Shown here one piece after another: positions 34,919 to 43,362 of a DNA stretch of 64,000 nt. Source of the DNA: Bacteroidota bacterium. Its GTDB lineage: Bacteria; Bacteroidota; Bacteroidia; Chitinophagales; Chitinophagaceae. The notes beneath the pieces were generated by a model. The model made no database searches. It had not been told where the DNA came from and worked only from the letters and a program-made list of their open reading frames with translations. Position numbers and translations under genes: made by a program. How positions within the stretch are numbered: the first letter of the stretch is position 1; each line of letters opens with the position of its first letter. Location of the stretch: the NCBI GenBank assembly GCA_023424015.1, contig JAFAEM010000039.1, positions 1-64,000 on the forward strand, read 5' to 3'.

Positions 34919-35824
34919 TTAAAATAAGTCCGGGTAATCAGAAATAATCCCATCGACACCCATCGATTTCAACTCTTCAATACGGGCTTTGTCATTCACG
35001 GTCCATGGAATGATCTTTATGTTCTGATCGTGGCATTTTTTTACAAGGTCTGCTGAAACCATTTTATGCTCGGGACTATAAATTGTGGGTGTAAATCCAA
35101 GCGCCTTTAACTGGTCCTTCATACCTCGTTCATCAAAATCCTCGATAAGCATCGCTGTTTTTATCGACGGATATTTTTCGTGAAGGTACCGCAGGGTTCT
35201 GAAGTCAAATGATTGAATGATCACGCGGTCCTCCATTTGCTTCTCCTGGATCACCTGCATTAGAATATCTACGAATACGGCTGGCTCCGGGTGATAAATA
35301 TTATCGCTGGCCGGATCGGTCTTGGTCTCGATATTAAAGAATGGTAAAGCGATATTCTTTTCTTTCACATACAACAGTACACTATCAAACACCTCACTAA
35401 GCAAAGGTTTGTATGCAGGGATCTTCTGCTGGCGCGGAAACCGGGGATGAGGTTTGAGACCGACATCATACTTCCTCACTTCATCATAATCCATTTTGAA
35501 AATATTCAGTGATCTCTCTTCTACATCCGTCACATATTCACCACCTGGCTTTGTTGTGATCTCATGATTGAAAAATGGCTCGTGGGAAAGAATTGCTTTT
35601 TTGTCGTTTGTGATCACAACATCCATCTCCAGTGTTGTCACACCCAGATATAAAGCAGTTCTCATAGCCGGAATGGTATTTTCAGGCATCAAACCGCGAC
35701 TTCCGCGATGCCCCTGGGCATCAAATATGCCGGTTGTCTCATTGACGGGTATATTTTTCACCTTACAGGCTCCGAAGCAACTAAGAATAAAAATTAAATA
35801 AGTGAGTATCTTTTTTCCAAACAT
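34919..35824 (-). CDS. Lipoprotein glycerophosphodiester phosphodiesterase
   Basis: A 301-residue GDPD-family barrel enzyme that cleaves glycerophosphodiesters to glycerol 3-phosphate and an alcohol. The leader ends with CFGACK, a lipobox. Catalytic residues are visible in AQGHRGSRGLMPENT (His/Arg/Glu), LEMDVVIT (Glu-Asp) and LSHEPFFN (second His). The C-terminus IIPWTVNDKARIEELKSMGVDGIISDYP is typical. It is convergent with ACMSD and has a -7 box 4 nt before its ATG. Confidence 0.93.
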   Translation of the reverse strand: MFGKKILTYLIFILSCFGACKVKNIPVNETTGIFDAQGHRGSRGLMPENTIPAMRTALYLGVTTLEMDVVITNDKKAILSHEPFFNHEITTKPGGEYVTDVEERSLNIFKMDYDEVRKYDVGLKPHPRFPRQQKIPAYKPLLSEVFDSVLLYVKEKNIALPFFNIETKTDPASDNIYHPEPAVFVDILMQVIQEKQMEDRVIIQSFDFRTLRYLHEKYPSIKTAMLIEDFDERGMKDQLKALGFTPTIYSPEHKMVSADLVKKCHDQNIKIIPWTVNDKARIEELKSMGVDGIISDYPDLF

Positions 35825-35828
35825 TGCA

Positions 35829-35836
35829 CAAAAATA
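35829..35836 (-). promoter_or_regulatory. -7 box (TATTTTTG) of the GDPD gene
   Basis: A perfect TAnnTTTG match on the minus strand, ending 4 nt before the ATG at 35824. Confidence 0.5.
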
Positions 35837-35883
35837 ACGATGTTAATTTCAAAGGTGAAGCAGGTTTTTTCTCAACCGATAAG

Positions 35884-36519
35884 TTAAGGTTTGTTATACA
35901 ATCTATCTTCCCGCTTTTTCATCTCATCCGCGATAAATCTCCCGGCATCGTCCTGCACTTCCAGTTTCTTCATGATAGTTTGATAACTTTGTTGATCGCG
36001 GTTTTGACTAAGTTTAAAAACATTTTCCATATCCACCACTTCTATTTCGAATGCCACAATCGCTTTGGCCATACGATCGACATATTCGACAGGCAGGTCT
36101 TCGAAATTAGCACCAGAATGCGGGTTGTTCTCAAAATGGTTGGTCGTACGCTTTAATACATCGCGTAATGCCTGTTCATCCAAAAAGCGTAGTAAACCTC
36201 TTGCATGTACGCTCATATAGTTCCAGGTAGATCCCTGTTTCTTATTGCTATACCAGCTTGCGCTGACATAGGTATGGGCTCCGGTAAATACAGCCAGGAC
36301 ATTTGGATTCTTTAAAAAAGCCTTATGATGATCGGTTTGCCGCATGATATGCCCCGAAAGAAATAATTTGCCATCCCGCTCATCAATGAATACCGGCACC
36401 TGGGTAGCGACGGGTTTGCCTTGTTCATCGCAACCACAAACAAATGCAAAGGGATGGCTGCGCACAAAGTCCATCACTACTTCTGGATCATTTTCTTTGA
36501 AATAAGGTAAATTATACAT
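35884..36519 (-). CDS. PaiB-like FMN-binding protein
   Basis: A 211-residue protein of the PaiB / FMN-binding split-barrel family. It shows MYNLPYFKENDPEVVMDFVRSH at the start (in two parts), TQVPVFID, SGHIMRQTDHHKAF, TYVSASWY and STWNYMSVHARG. PaiB is annotated as a negative regulator of sporulation and protease genes in Bacillus, but many members are probably flavin or heme enzymes. Target here is unknown. It is a single gene on the minus strand between GDPD and mrp. Confidence 0.85.
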   Translation of the reverse strand: MYNLPYFKENDPEVVMDFVRSHPFAFVCGCDEQGKPVATQVPVFIDERDGKLFLSGHIMRQTDHHKAFLKNPNVLAVFTGAHTYVSASWYSNKKQGSTWNYMSVHARGLLRFLDEQALRDVLKRTTNHFENNPHSGANFEDLPVEYVDRMAKAIVAFEIEVVDMENVFKLSQNRDQQSYQTIMKKLEVQDDAGRFIADEMKKREDRLYNKP

Positions 36520-36621
36520 GAAGCTAAGTTACGGGAGCTTTGTTCGCAGGGCGCAAATGATCATGAAAAATTCAGGCAACCATCAATGATCTTATATCAA
36601 CAATCAAACACTAACATATCG

Positions 36622-37716
36622 TCAGGATACCACTTCCGCTACTTTCTGGGTGGGAATATCCGCGTTCTTCATTGAAACCCCTCTCACTACAGCGGCACAT
36701 AAATCTTCAAATGCTTTTTTCGAAATCTCGTCGCTGCCCATCATCACGGGCATGCCTTTATCACCACCCTCACGGATACTTTGTACAAGAGGTATCTGAC
36801 CGAGGAATGGCAGGTCATATTCTTCTGCCAGTCGCTTGCCACCATCTTTCCCAAAAATGTAATATCTATTTTCAGGCAACTCTGCCGGGGTAAAATAACT
36901 CATGTTTTCCACCAGGCCGATGATCGGTACATTCAATTGAGCCTGGCCAAACATGGCCACCCCTTTTTTCGCGTCAGCGAGCGCAACATCCTGGGGGGTA
37001 GTAACGATCACTGCACCCGTAACCGGTACAGCCTGCATCAGTGTGAGATGTATATCGCCTGTGCCCGGTGGCATGTCAATTACCAGGTAGTCCAGTTCAT
37101 CCCAATATACATCGGAGACAAATTGTTTAATAGCACTGCTGGCCATGGGCCCACGCCATACTACGGCATTCTTTTCATCGACAAGTAAACCGATACTCAT
37201 CAGTTTGATGCCATACTTTTCAAGCGGAACGATCATGCCTTTTCCTTCCACTTCCATCATCAGCGGCCGTTCACCCCTTACGCCAAACATGATGGGCACA
37301 CTAGGCCCATAAATATCAGCGTCCATCAGGCCTACTTTGGCGCCGCTTTGCGACAGACCCAGTGCGAGATTAGCTGCTACCGTGCTTTTCCCAACACCAC
37401 CCTTACCGCTTACCACAGCGATCACATTTTTCACCTTTGGCAGGATCGCTCTTGTATCAGTTCGTTTGGTGGTGGTGTTGGCAGTGAAATTCACTTTCAC
37501 CATCGCATCTTTATTTACGTGTGTTTTGATGGCGTTGATGCAATCATTCTTAATTTTATCCTTTAAAGGACAGGCAGGCGTGGTGAGCACAACAGTAAAC
37601 GATACATAATATTTTTCGATCACAATATCACGCACCATATTCAATGTCACGATATCCTTCCCCAGATCTGGTTCCTGAACAGTACTGAGCGCTTCGAGTA
37701 TTTTTTCCTGGGTCAT
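36622..37716 (-). CDS. mrp: Mrp/NBP35-type iron-sulfur carrier ATPase
   Basis: A 364-residue protein: an N-terminal MIP18/DUF59 domain (1-80), then a ParA-like P-loop domain with the deviant Walker A GKGGVGKST (104-112) and VIDMPPGTGDIHLTL. It is predicted to load or carry Fe-S clusters. The region that holds the CxxC cluster ligands in other Mrp proteins reads ENMSYFTPAELPENRYYIF here, with no Cys. That variant looks usual for Bacteroidota, so how this protein binds a cluster is unclear. Confidence 0.92.
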   Translation of the reverse strand: MTQEKILEALSTVQEPDLGKDIVTLNMVRDIVIEKYYVSFTVVLTTPACPLKDKIKNDCINAIKTHVNKDAMVKVNFTANTTTKRTDTRAILPKVKNVIAVVSGKGGVGKSTVAANLALGLSQSGAKVGLMDADIYGPSVPIMFGVRGERPLMMEVEGKGMIVPLEKYGIKLMSIGLLVDEKNAVVWRGPMASSAIKQFVSDVYWDELDYLVIDMPPGTGDIHLTLMQAVPVTGAVIVTTPQDVALADAKKGVAMFGQAQLNVPIIGLVENMSYFTPAELPENRYYIFGKDGGKRLAEEYDLPFLGQIPLVQSIREGGDKGMPVMMGSDEISKKAFEDLCAAVVRGVSMKNADIPTQKVAEVVS

Positions 37717-37837
37717 TTTTTTCTTTCTTTATAATCAACGATTTGAGTGAAATACAAATCCTTGTTAAAAACAGATTAATCCACAAAGTTAAACATAACA
37801 AGGGCTATTTTGTTGACTGTTTTATACAAGTAGTACT

Positions 37838-37845
37838 TATTTTTG
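37838..37845 (+). promoter_or_regulatory. -7 box (TATTTTTG) before the CarboxypepD_reg-like gene
   Basis: A perfect TAnnTTTG match 5 nt before the GTG at 37851; a TTG lies 22 nt upstream (37813-37815). Confidence 0.5.
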
Positions 37846-37850
37846 AGGCT

Positions 37851-38489
37851 GTGAAGAAATTTTTACAATATCTCATACTAGCTGCTTTCCTGTTACCCCT
37901 CTCTGCCAAAGCGCAGTTTGAAACAGCCCGCGATTCAGTGGTTCAATTATACGGTGTAATCATGACCGCCGATAGCCTGGTGGGTATTCCAGCTGTGAGT
38001 GTGACCATTAGTGGTCAAAATCGTGGTACCTTAACCAACGACGATGGCGTTTTTTCCATTGTTGTTTTAAAAGGCGATAAAGTTGAATTCTCGCACGTAA
38101 GCTACAAACCTAAAACCATAGAAATTCCCAGGAACATCGAAGGGAACCAGTATAGTGTGATCCAGCTCATGGTACAGGACACGGTGTATCTGCCTGCAAC
38201 GATCATTAAAGCACGGCCCACGCCTGCGCAGTTTGCCCGTGATTTCGTCAATACCAAAATACCCGATGACGATATTGAGATCGCCCGGCAAAATACGAAT
38301 GCCGCCAAAAGAAGGGTCTTGTTACAAACCACCCCCGGCGATGGAGGCGAAGCAACCCGTATCCAGTTCAATCGGATCGCTAACCGCGCCGTATACCAGG
38401 GCCAGACCCCGCCCATGAATATCTTTAACCCCGCAGCCTGGGCTGATTTTATACAGGCATGGAAACGGGGCGATTTTAAGAATAAATAA
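37851..38489 (+). CDS. Secreted carboxypeptidase-regulatory-like domain protein
   Basis: About 212 residues from the GTG at 37851, with a Sec signal (KKFLQYLILAAFLLPLSAKAQ). The N-terminal half is a CarboxypepD_reg-like beta-sandwich: LYGVIMTADSLVGIPAVSVTI, RGTLTNDDGVFSIVV and VEFSHVSYKPKTIEI. The C-terminal half is helical with TPAQFARDFVNTKIPDDDIEIA and no recognised domain. Such domains often sit at the front of TonB-dependent receptors; here the protein stands alone. A longer upstream reading adds 36 residues of AT-rich, non-signal sequence and is rejected. Confidence 0.8.
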   Translation: MKKFLQYLILAAFLLPLSAKAQFETARDSVVQLYGVIMTADSLVGIPAVSVTISGQNRGTLTNDDGVFSIVVLKGDKVEFSHVSYKPKTIEIPRNIEGNQYSVIQLMVQDTVYLPATIIKARPTPAQFARDFVNTKIPDDDIEIARQNTNAAKRRVLLQTTPGDGGEATRIQFNRIANRAVYQGQTPPMNIFNPAAWADFIQAWKRGDFKNK

Positions 38490-38591
38490 TTTTCCTCTAT
38501 TATTTTGAGATTGATGTATTGAATGTCCCGAGTGCACAACTTCAATCATGTTTTCTTTCCAATTCTTTAGCGCAACACATTCCCGATATCT

Positions 38592-38599
38592 TATTTTTG
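38592..38599 (+). promoter_or_regulatory. -7 box (TATTTTTG) of hbd
   Basis: A perfect TAnnTTTG match 41 nt before the ATG at 38641. No clear -33 element. Confidence 0.5.
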
Positions 38600-38640
38600 T
38601 CTCATAAAAGGTCAATCGATTATTTAAGAAAACAAACACC

Positions 38641-39543
38641 ATGAAACTAACCGGGAATATTTCTGTAATTGGTGCCGGCACGATGGGCAATGGTATCGCC
38701 CATGTTTTTGGCCAGGCCGGGTACAAGGTGACCATCGTTGATATTTCGTTGGGACAATTGGATAAAGCCCTCGCTAATATTGCCAAAAACCTGGATCGGC
38801 AGATCACCAAGGGTATTATTACCGAAGAAGATAAAAAAAATACACTCGCCAATATTATTGTTGAATCGAGGCTGAATGAAGGGGTAAAAAATGCGGCGCT
38901 TGTGGTGGAAGCCGCCACTGAAAATATAGATCTCAAACTGCAGCTATTTGAAGAGATTGACCGTCAGGCCCCGAAAGATGCTATCCTGGCCACCAACACC
39001 TCCTCTATTTCTATCACTAAGATCGCGGCCGTAACGGGTCGGGCCGATAAAGTGATTGGCATGCATTTTATGAACCCGGTGCCTGTGATGAAACTGGTGG
39101 AAGTGATCAATGGATATGCTACCAAAAAAGAAGTGACCGATACGATCGTTGACCTCAGCCGACAATTGGGAAAAATACCCTGCGTGGTTAATGACTACCC
39201 CGGTTTTATAGCCAACCGTATCCTGATGCCGATGATCAACGAAGCCATCTTCAGCTTATACGAAGGCGTAGCTGGTGTAGAAGAGATCGATACCGTTATG
39301 AAACTTGGTATGGCCCACCCGATGGGGCCCTTACAGCTCGCGGATTTTATAGGGTTGGATGTCTGTCGCGCCATACTGGATGTATTATACGAAGGTTTTG
39401 GCAATTCAAAATACGCTCCCTGTCCCCTGCTGGTCAACATGGTCACAGCCGGGAAACTGGGTGTCAAAGCCGGCGAGGGCTTTTACAAATATGAAGCGGG
39501 AAGCAAAGAATTAATAGTGAGTGACCGATTCATAAAAGAATAA
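38641..39543 (+). CDS. hbd: 3-hydroxybutyryl-CoA dehydrogenase
   Basis: A 300-residue NAD-dependent enzyme that oxidises (S)-3-hydroxybutyryl-CoA to acetoacetyl-CoA. The Rossmann motif is VIGAGTMGNGIAHVF. LATNTSSISIT, the catalytic His in GMHFMNPVPVMKLVEVI and NDYPGFIANRILMPMINEAI are typical, followed by MGPLQLADFIGLD. It acts two steps after glutaryl-CoA dehydrogenase, which lies 13 kb away in the same window. It stands alone, not in a fad operon. Confidence 0.95.
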   Translation: MKLTGNISVIGAGTMGNGIAHVFGQAGYKVTIVDISLGQLDKALANIAKNLDRQITKGIITEEDKKNTLANIIVESRLNEGVKNAALVVEAATENIDLKLQLFEEIDRQAPKDAILATNTSSISITKIAAVTGRADKVIGMHFMNPVPVMKLVEVINGYATKKEVTDTIVDLSRQLGKIPCVVNDYPGFIANRILMPMINEAIFSLYEGVAGVEEIDTVMKLGMAHPMGPLQLADFIGLDVCRAILDVLYEGFGNSKYAPCPLLVNMVTAGKLGVKAGEGFYKYEAGSKELIVSDRFIKE

Positions 39544-39710
39544 TTCCCCGCTCACTGGTATCTCAGCTATTTTGGAAGTTACTGTATTGATGGGCAACCG
39601 GCCTGGCTTGCATTTCCGATAATAATCGAAAGACGAACCCCTATTACTGATTTGATATGTGAGCCACATATTCGCTTCTTTCGGTATATTTAGTAAGCAA
39701 ATAAGCCTAC

Positions 39711-40874
39711 ATGAAATATGTCTTCCTCCCGGTTCTCCTGCTTTTACAAACCTTGATATATGCCCAGAAACCAAGGGCAAGAGATATCGGTATTCCCTTT
39801 GATGGCAAAACTGGCAAATACAATGCAATTACCGATGTACAGGGCGTGGAAGTAGGATACAGTACAATTATCTCCGGTCAGGGTAAAAATGTTTTAGGCC
39901 AGGGTCCGGTCAGAACCGGTGTCACCGCTATTTTACCACGCGGTAAAACCAATAACCCGGTGTTTGCAAACTGGTATTCACTCAATGGTAATGGAGAAAT
40001 GACTGGCACCACCTGGATCACAGAGTCGGGATTTTTGGAGACACCGGTCATGATCACCAACACAAATAGTGTTGGCGTGGTAAGGGACGCCTTATTGAAA
40101 TGGTTTGTAGACAAAAACTGGTATAAGGATGAGAGTTTCTGGTACACGTACCCGGTGGTAGCGGAAACCTACGATGGATTTCTAAACGATATCTATGGGT
40201 TCCATGTAAAAGAAACGCATGCATGGGAAGCGTTGAATACGGCTGCCAGTGGTCATGTCAGAGAAGGAAATATTGGTGGTGGAACCGGTATGATGTGTCT
40301 GGGTTTCAAAGGTGGTACCGGTACAGCTTCGAGGATCATAAAAATTGAAGACTCTACGTATACTGTCGGTGTGCTGGTGCAGTCGAATTTCGGCAGTAAG
40401 CGAAACCTAACCATCGCGGGTGTACCTGTAGGCCGGGAATTAATGGACACACTGAAAACTGAATTTAAAGCGCCGCCTGCTTCTTACCGGCAGGAAGGTG
40501 ACGGATCAATCATCGTAGTGGTGGCCACAGATGCGCCACTGCTACCCCACCAGTTAAAACGTCTTGCTGCCCGGGTCCCGATTGGAATTGGTAAAGTAGG
40601 CGGCCTGGGTGAAAATGGATCAGGCGATATTTTTATAGCCTTTTCTACTGCCAACCCTTCGGCCTTTAACAGGATCAACTTCACACTCGTCGAGCAGCTA
40701 CCAAACGATCTTATTAATCCCTTGTTTGAAGCCACGGTACAGGCTGTTGAGGAGTCGATAATAAATGCCATGACAGCTGCGGAAACGATGGAAGGGATCA
40801 ACGGAAACAAGTCATATGCTTTACCCCACCAGGCAGTTATTAATATTTTGAAGAAATACAAAAGGATCAGATAA
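39711..40874 (+). CDS. Secreted P1-family (DmpA/BapA-like) aminopeptidase
   Basis: A 387-residue N-terminal-nucleophile peptidase with a Sec signal (FLPVLLLLQTLIYAQ). The precursor should cut itself between G265 and S266 (QEGDGSIIVVVATDAP), making S266 the nucleophile of a 122-residue beta chain. Other family landmarks are NAITDVQGVEVGYSTI, GNIGGGTGMMCLGFKGGTGTAS, VGVLVQSNFG and ENGSGDIFIAFSTAN. The family releases N-terminal residues, D-amino acids or beta-amino acids. A lipoprotein gene follows 46 nt later. Confidence 0.9.
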   Translation: MKYVFLPVLLLLQTLIYAQKPRARDIGIPFDGKTGKYNAITDVQGVEVGYSTIISGQGKNVLGQGPVRTGVTAILPRGKTNNPVFANWYSLNGNGEMTGTTWITESGFLETPVMITNTNSVGVVRDALLKWFVDKNWYKDESFWYTYPVVAETYDGFLNDIYGFHVKETHAWEALNTAASGHVREGNIGGGTGMMCLGFKGGTGTASRIIKIEDSTYTVGVLVQSNFGSKRNLTIAGVPVGRELMDTLKTEFKAPPASYRQEGDGSIIVVVATDAPLLPHQLKRLAARVPIGIGKVGGLGENGSGDIFIAFSTANPSAFNRINFTLVEQLPNDLINPLFEATVQAVEESIINAMTAAETMEGINGNKSYALPHQAVINILKKYKRIR

Positions 40875-40920
40875 TAAGGCAGCGTATTCGTCCGGGTGCC
40901 TGATCTGTAAACCAGATACC

Positions 40921-41520
40921 ATGCTGAAAAAAAAGCATAGTGGAATCTTGCACATGGCTTGCCTGGCAGTCCTGGTGATCATTTCATCCTGTGTAAAAGA
41001 GTATAGTTATGAGGGAGGTGCTCAGACGCCTGTCATCATCGACACTACGCAGCAGCCGTTTCCTGATACATCTACAATTGATGTATTTCCGCCATGCGCT
41101 GTTTGTGAAGGACATGACAGGTTTGAGGAGAACCGTTGGAGTTTCTGGGCAGGAAGTTCTTTTGTCTGCGGTTTCATCGATACTGCCATCGTTAATCCGG
41201 ACAGAACCGCACTCACTTTTTTTGGCGAATCAGCCTGTTCCGGAGATACCAGCCTGGCGATCTCCGTCTATCTCTCTCCAAATGTTTTAAACAAGACCCA
41301 GCAGGCATTAGTTTCAAGCTATGTAGCATTCCACTTCACCGCGAGGGGATCGCCGGTATTCGTGTTGACAAGCCGCTGGGGTAATCCATTCACAGTTTTC
41401 ATTGACAGTTATGATCACCAGACTAAAATGAGTTCCGGTACCTTTACAGGCATCGCGTTTAAAGCCGACGGAAATCCATTACTGGTGCATGACGCGAAAT
41501 TTAAAGTCAGGTTACACTAA
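40921..41520 (+). CDS. Lipoprotein of unknown function
   Basis: A 199-residue protein with a lipobox (VIISSCVK). The mature part begins with a Thr/Pro-rich linker and has CAVCEGHDRFEENRWSFW, FVCGFIDTAIVNP and ACSGDTSLAI; four Cys in the first half may form disulfides or a metal site. The second half is beta-rich (FHFTARGSPVFVL, TVFIDSYDHQTK, GTFTGIAFKADG). I do not recognise the family. It lies between the P1 peptidase and the secreted oxidoreductase and may be co-transcribed with both. Confidence 0.75.
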   Translation: MLKKKHSGILHMACLAVLVIISSCVKEYSYEGGAQTPVIIDTTQQPFPDTSTIDVFPPCAVCEGHDRFEENRWSFWAGSSFVCGFIDTAIVNPDRTALTFFGESACSGDTSLAISVYLSPNVLNKTQQALVSSYVAFHFTARGSPVFVLTSRWGNPFTVFIDSYDHQTKMSSGTFTGIAFKADGNPLLVHDAKFKVRLH

Positions 41521-41544
41521 CAATTTCAACCAACCATTAAGAAC

Positions 41545-42696
41545 ATGCGAATAGTTTCAGAATTTAAAGCATCCAGTATGAAGTATAAAGTCACATTGTT
41601 GAGAAATAGCTTTATGCTGCTCCTACTCGGCCTCGTATGTACCGGTCTGTCCGCGCAAACCGGACCGGTGCGAATGGCTGTAGCAGGTGTCTCCCATGGT
41701 CATGCCGGTTTTATCCTGGGTCGTCCGTCCAAACCTGATATTGAGGTAGTGGGGATCTATGAACCCAATACAGATCTTGCGAATAGGTACTCCGAAAGTT
41801 TTAAGTTCGACAAAGCGCTTCTCCATACAGACCTTGAAAAAATGTTAGATGCAGTGAAACCAGAAGCCGTAGTAGCTTTTGGATCTATATACGACCACAT
41901 GATGGTAGTGGAAGCCTGTGCCCCACGTGGTATTCATGTTATGGTAGAGAAGCCACTTGCCACAAATCTTAAACATGCTTTAAGAATGGAGGCACTTGCA
42001 AAAAAACACAGGATCCATCTACTCACCAATTACGAGACATCATGGTACGCAACTACAGAAAAAATATATCGCCTGGTCAATGATAGTAATTATGTAGGCA
42101 ATATCAGGAAAATGGTGATCCATGACGGACATAAAGGGCCAAAAGAAATCGGCGTGAACAAAGAGTTTCTCGACTGGCTGACCGACCCGGTGCAGAATGG
42201 AGGTGGCGCCCTGATCGATTTTGGATGCTATGGAGCCAATCTATCGACCTGGCTGATGAAAGATGAAAAGCCCATATCGGTAACTGCGGTTACACAACAA
42301 TTCAAACCGGGCATTTATCCCAAAGTGGATGATGAAGCCACGATTGTGGTTGCATACCCTTCTTCGCAATCCATCATACAGGCTTCCTGGAACTGGCCAT
42401 TCAGCCGCAAAGACATGGAAGTATATGGAGAAACAGGATATCTGATTGCGGTCAATGGAGGGACACTTCGTTTGCGTAATAAAGAATCGGAACCAGAACG
42501 ATCGATGCAGCTGGCTGCCGCTGATTTGGGAGTTTATGAAGACCCTATCTCCTATTTTGCTGATGTACTGCGAAATAAAATACAGGTACAAAAAAATGGG
42601 CTGTATTCACTCGAAAATAATGTTATGGTAATGCGCATCCTCGACGCTGCCAGGGAATCGGCCCGGACAGGCAAAACGATTGTGTTTAAAAAATGA
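41545..42696 (+). CDS. Gfo/Idh/MocA oxidoreductase with a signal peptide
   Basis: A 383-residue protein with an N-terminal Rossmann domain (VRMAVAGVSHGHAGFIL, VVGIYEP) and the family motif VEKPLATNLKHALRMEALAK, with Lys as the likely catalytic residue. GGGALIDFGCYGANLSTWL follows in the C-terminal half. Before the Rossmann domain is a Sec-type signal (LLLLGLVCTGLSAQ), with no twin Arg. Family members oxidise sugars or act as NAD-using glycosidases. Export of a NAD enzyme by Sec is odd because the cofactor would have to be obtained outside. An ATG at 41578 gives a shorter, cleaner signal. Confidence 0.85.
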   Translation: MRIVSEFKASSMKYKVTLLRNSFMLLLLGLVCTGLSAQTGPVRMAVAGVSHGHAGFILGRPSKPDIEVVGIYEPNTDLANRYSESFKFDKALLHTDLEKMLDAVKPEAVVAFGSIYDHMMVVEACAPRGIHVMVEKPLATNLKHALRMEALAKKHRIHLLTNYETSWYATTEKIYRLVNDSNYVGNIRKMVIHDGHKGPKEIGVNKEFLDWLTDPVQNGGGALIDFGCYGANLSTWLMKDEKPISVTAVTQQFKPGIYPKVDDEATIVVAYPSSQSIIQASWNWPFSRKDMEVYGETGYLIAVNGGTLRLRNKESEPERSMQLAAADLGVYEDPISYFADVLRNKIQVQKNGLYSLENNVMVMRILDAARESARTGKTIVFKK

Positions 42697-42837
42697 GCTT
42701 AGATGGAAGCATGAATTAAATTGTTCCGCAATTGACAAGATCTATCTACTTCCAATCGACTAGTGACCGCAATAGTAATCCTCCGGGAAACAATCCCGTA
42801 ACTATGACTCTCATTAACAGTGGTGGAAAATTTGGGT

Positions 42838-43245
42838 TTAGTCCGCAATACTGACCCGCTGGTGTCTTGCATTGCTGGCTACATAGAGCGCAAAGGCCGC
42901 GATCGCCAGGTCTTTCAACATGTTGGCAAGTGTTTGCTGGCTGTTCTCTACGCTGCTTGCATCCCTGTAGTTGGGCCAGTGGATGGTGATGATAAAGATG
43001 AGCAGCAAAGCTGCAAGCAGGTAACCGGCAAGCGCTACGAAACGGTTAGTGATAAAAGCAATTGCCGCCAGGATGAACGCAACACCAACAAAATAAACCC
43101 ATAGTTCGCCCCCTGGTAAAAATGGAGGAACGAAATTGGCAAATACATCAGGATACCTGAAATGCTGAATGCCGAATAGGATCATTACGACTGCCAACAG
43201 CCAGATGGCCAGGCGCGATACGATGTGTTGATTCCTGTGATTCAT
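42838..43245 (-). CDS. DoxX-like small membrane protein
   Basis: A 135-residue protein with four transmembrane helices: LAIWLLAVVMILFGIQHF, LWVYFVGVAFILAAIAFI, VALAGYLLAALLLIFIITI and MLKDLAIAAFALYVA. The helix pattern and the conserved FGIQHFRYPD and FVPPFLPGG match the DoxX / quinone-oxidoreductase-like membrane group, whose role is mostly unknown. Single gene on the minus strand. Confidence 0.75.
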   Translation of the reverse strand: MNHRNQHIVSRLAIWLLAVVMILFGIQHFRYPDVFANFVPPFLPGGELWVYFVGVAFILAAIAFITNRFVALAGYLLAALLLIFIITIHWPNYRDASSVENSQQTLANMLKDLAIAAFALYVASNARHQRVSIAD

Positions 43246-43362
43246 AAAAAGAGCTTTTGTACTATTAAGTTACGCACTTTCTACGACTATGAAGTTTCAA
43301 ACTTTCGCACAGCATGTGCAGCGTATGTTTAGTATTGGAATATTGGCACTCCCTTCAAAAAA

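Noticed and set aside
38102..38936. Minus-strand ORFs over the CarboxypepD_reg and hbd genes
   Set aside because: They are antisense to conserved coding sequence and have low-complexity Ser/Ile-rich translations.
41545..41660. Tat signal on the Gfo/Idh protein
   Set aside because: No twin-arginine motif precedes the hydrophobic stretch.
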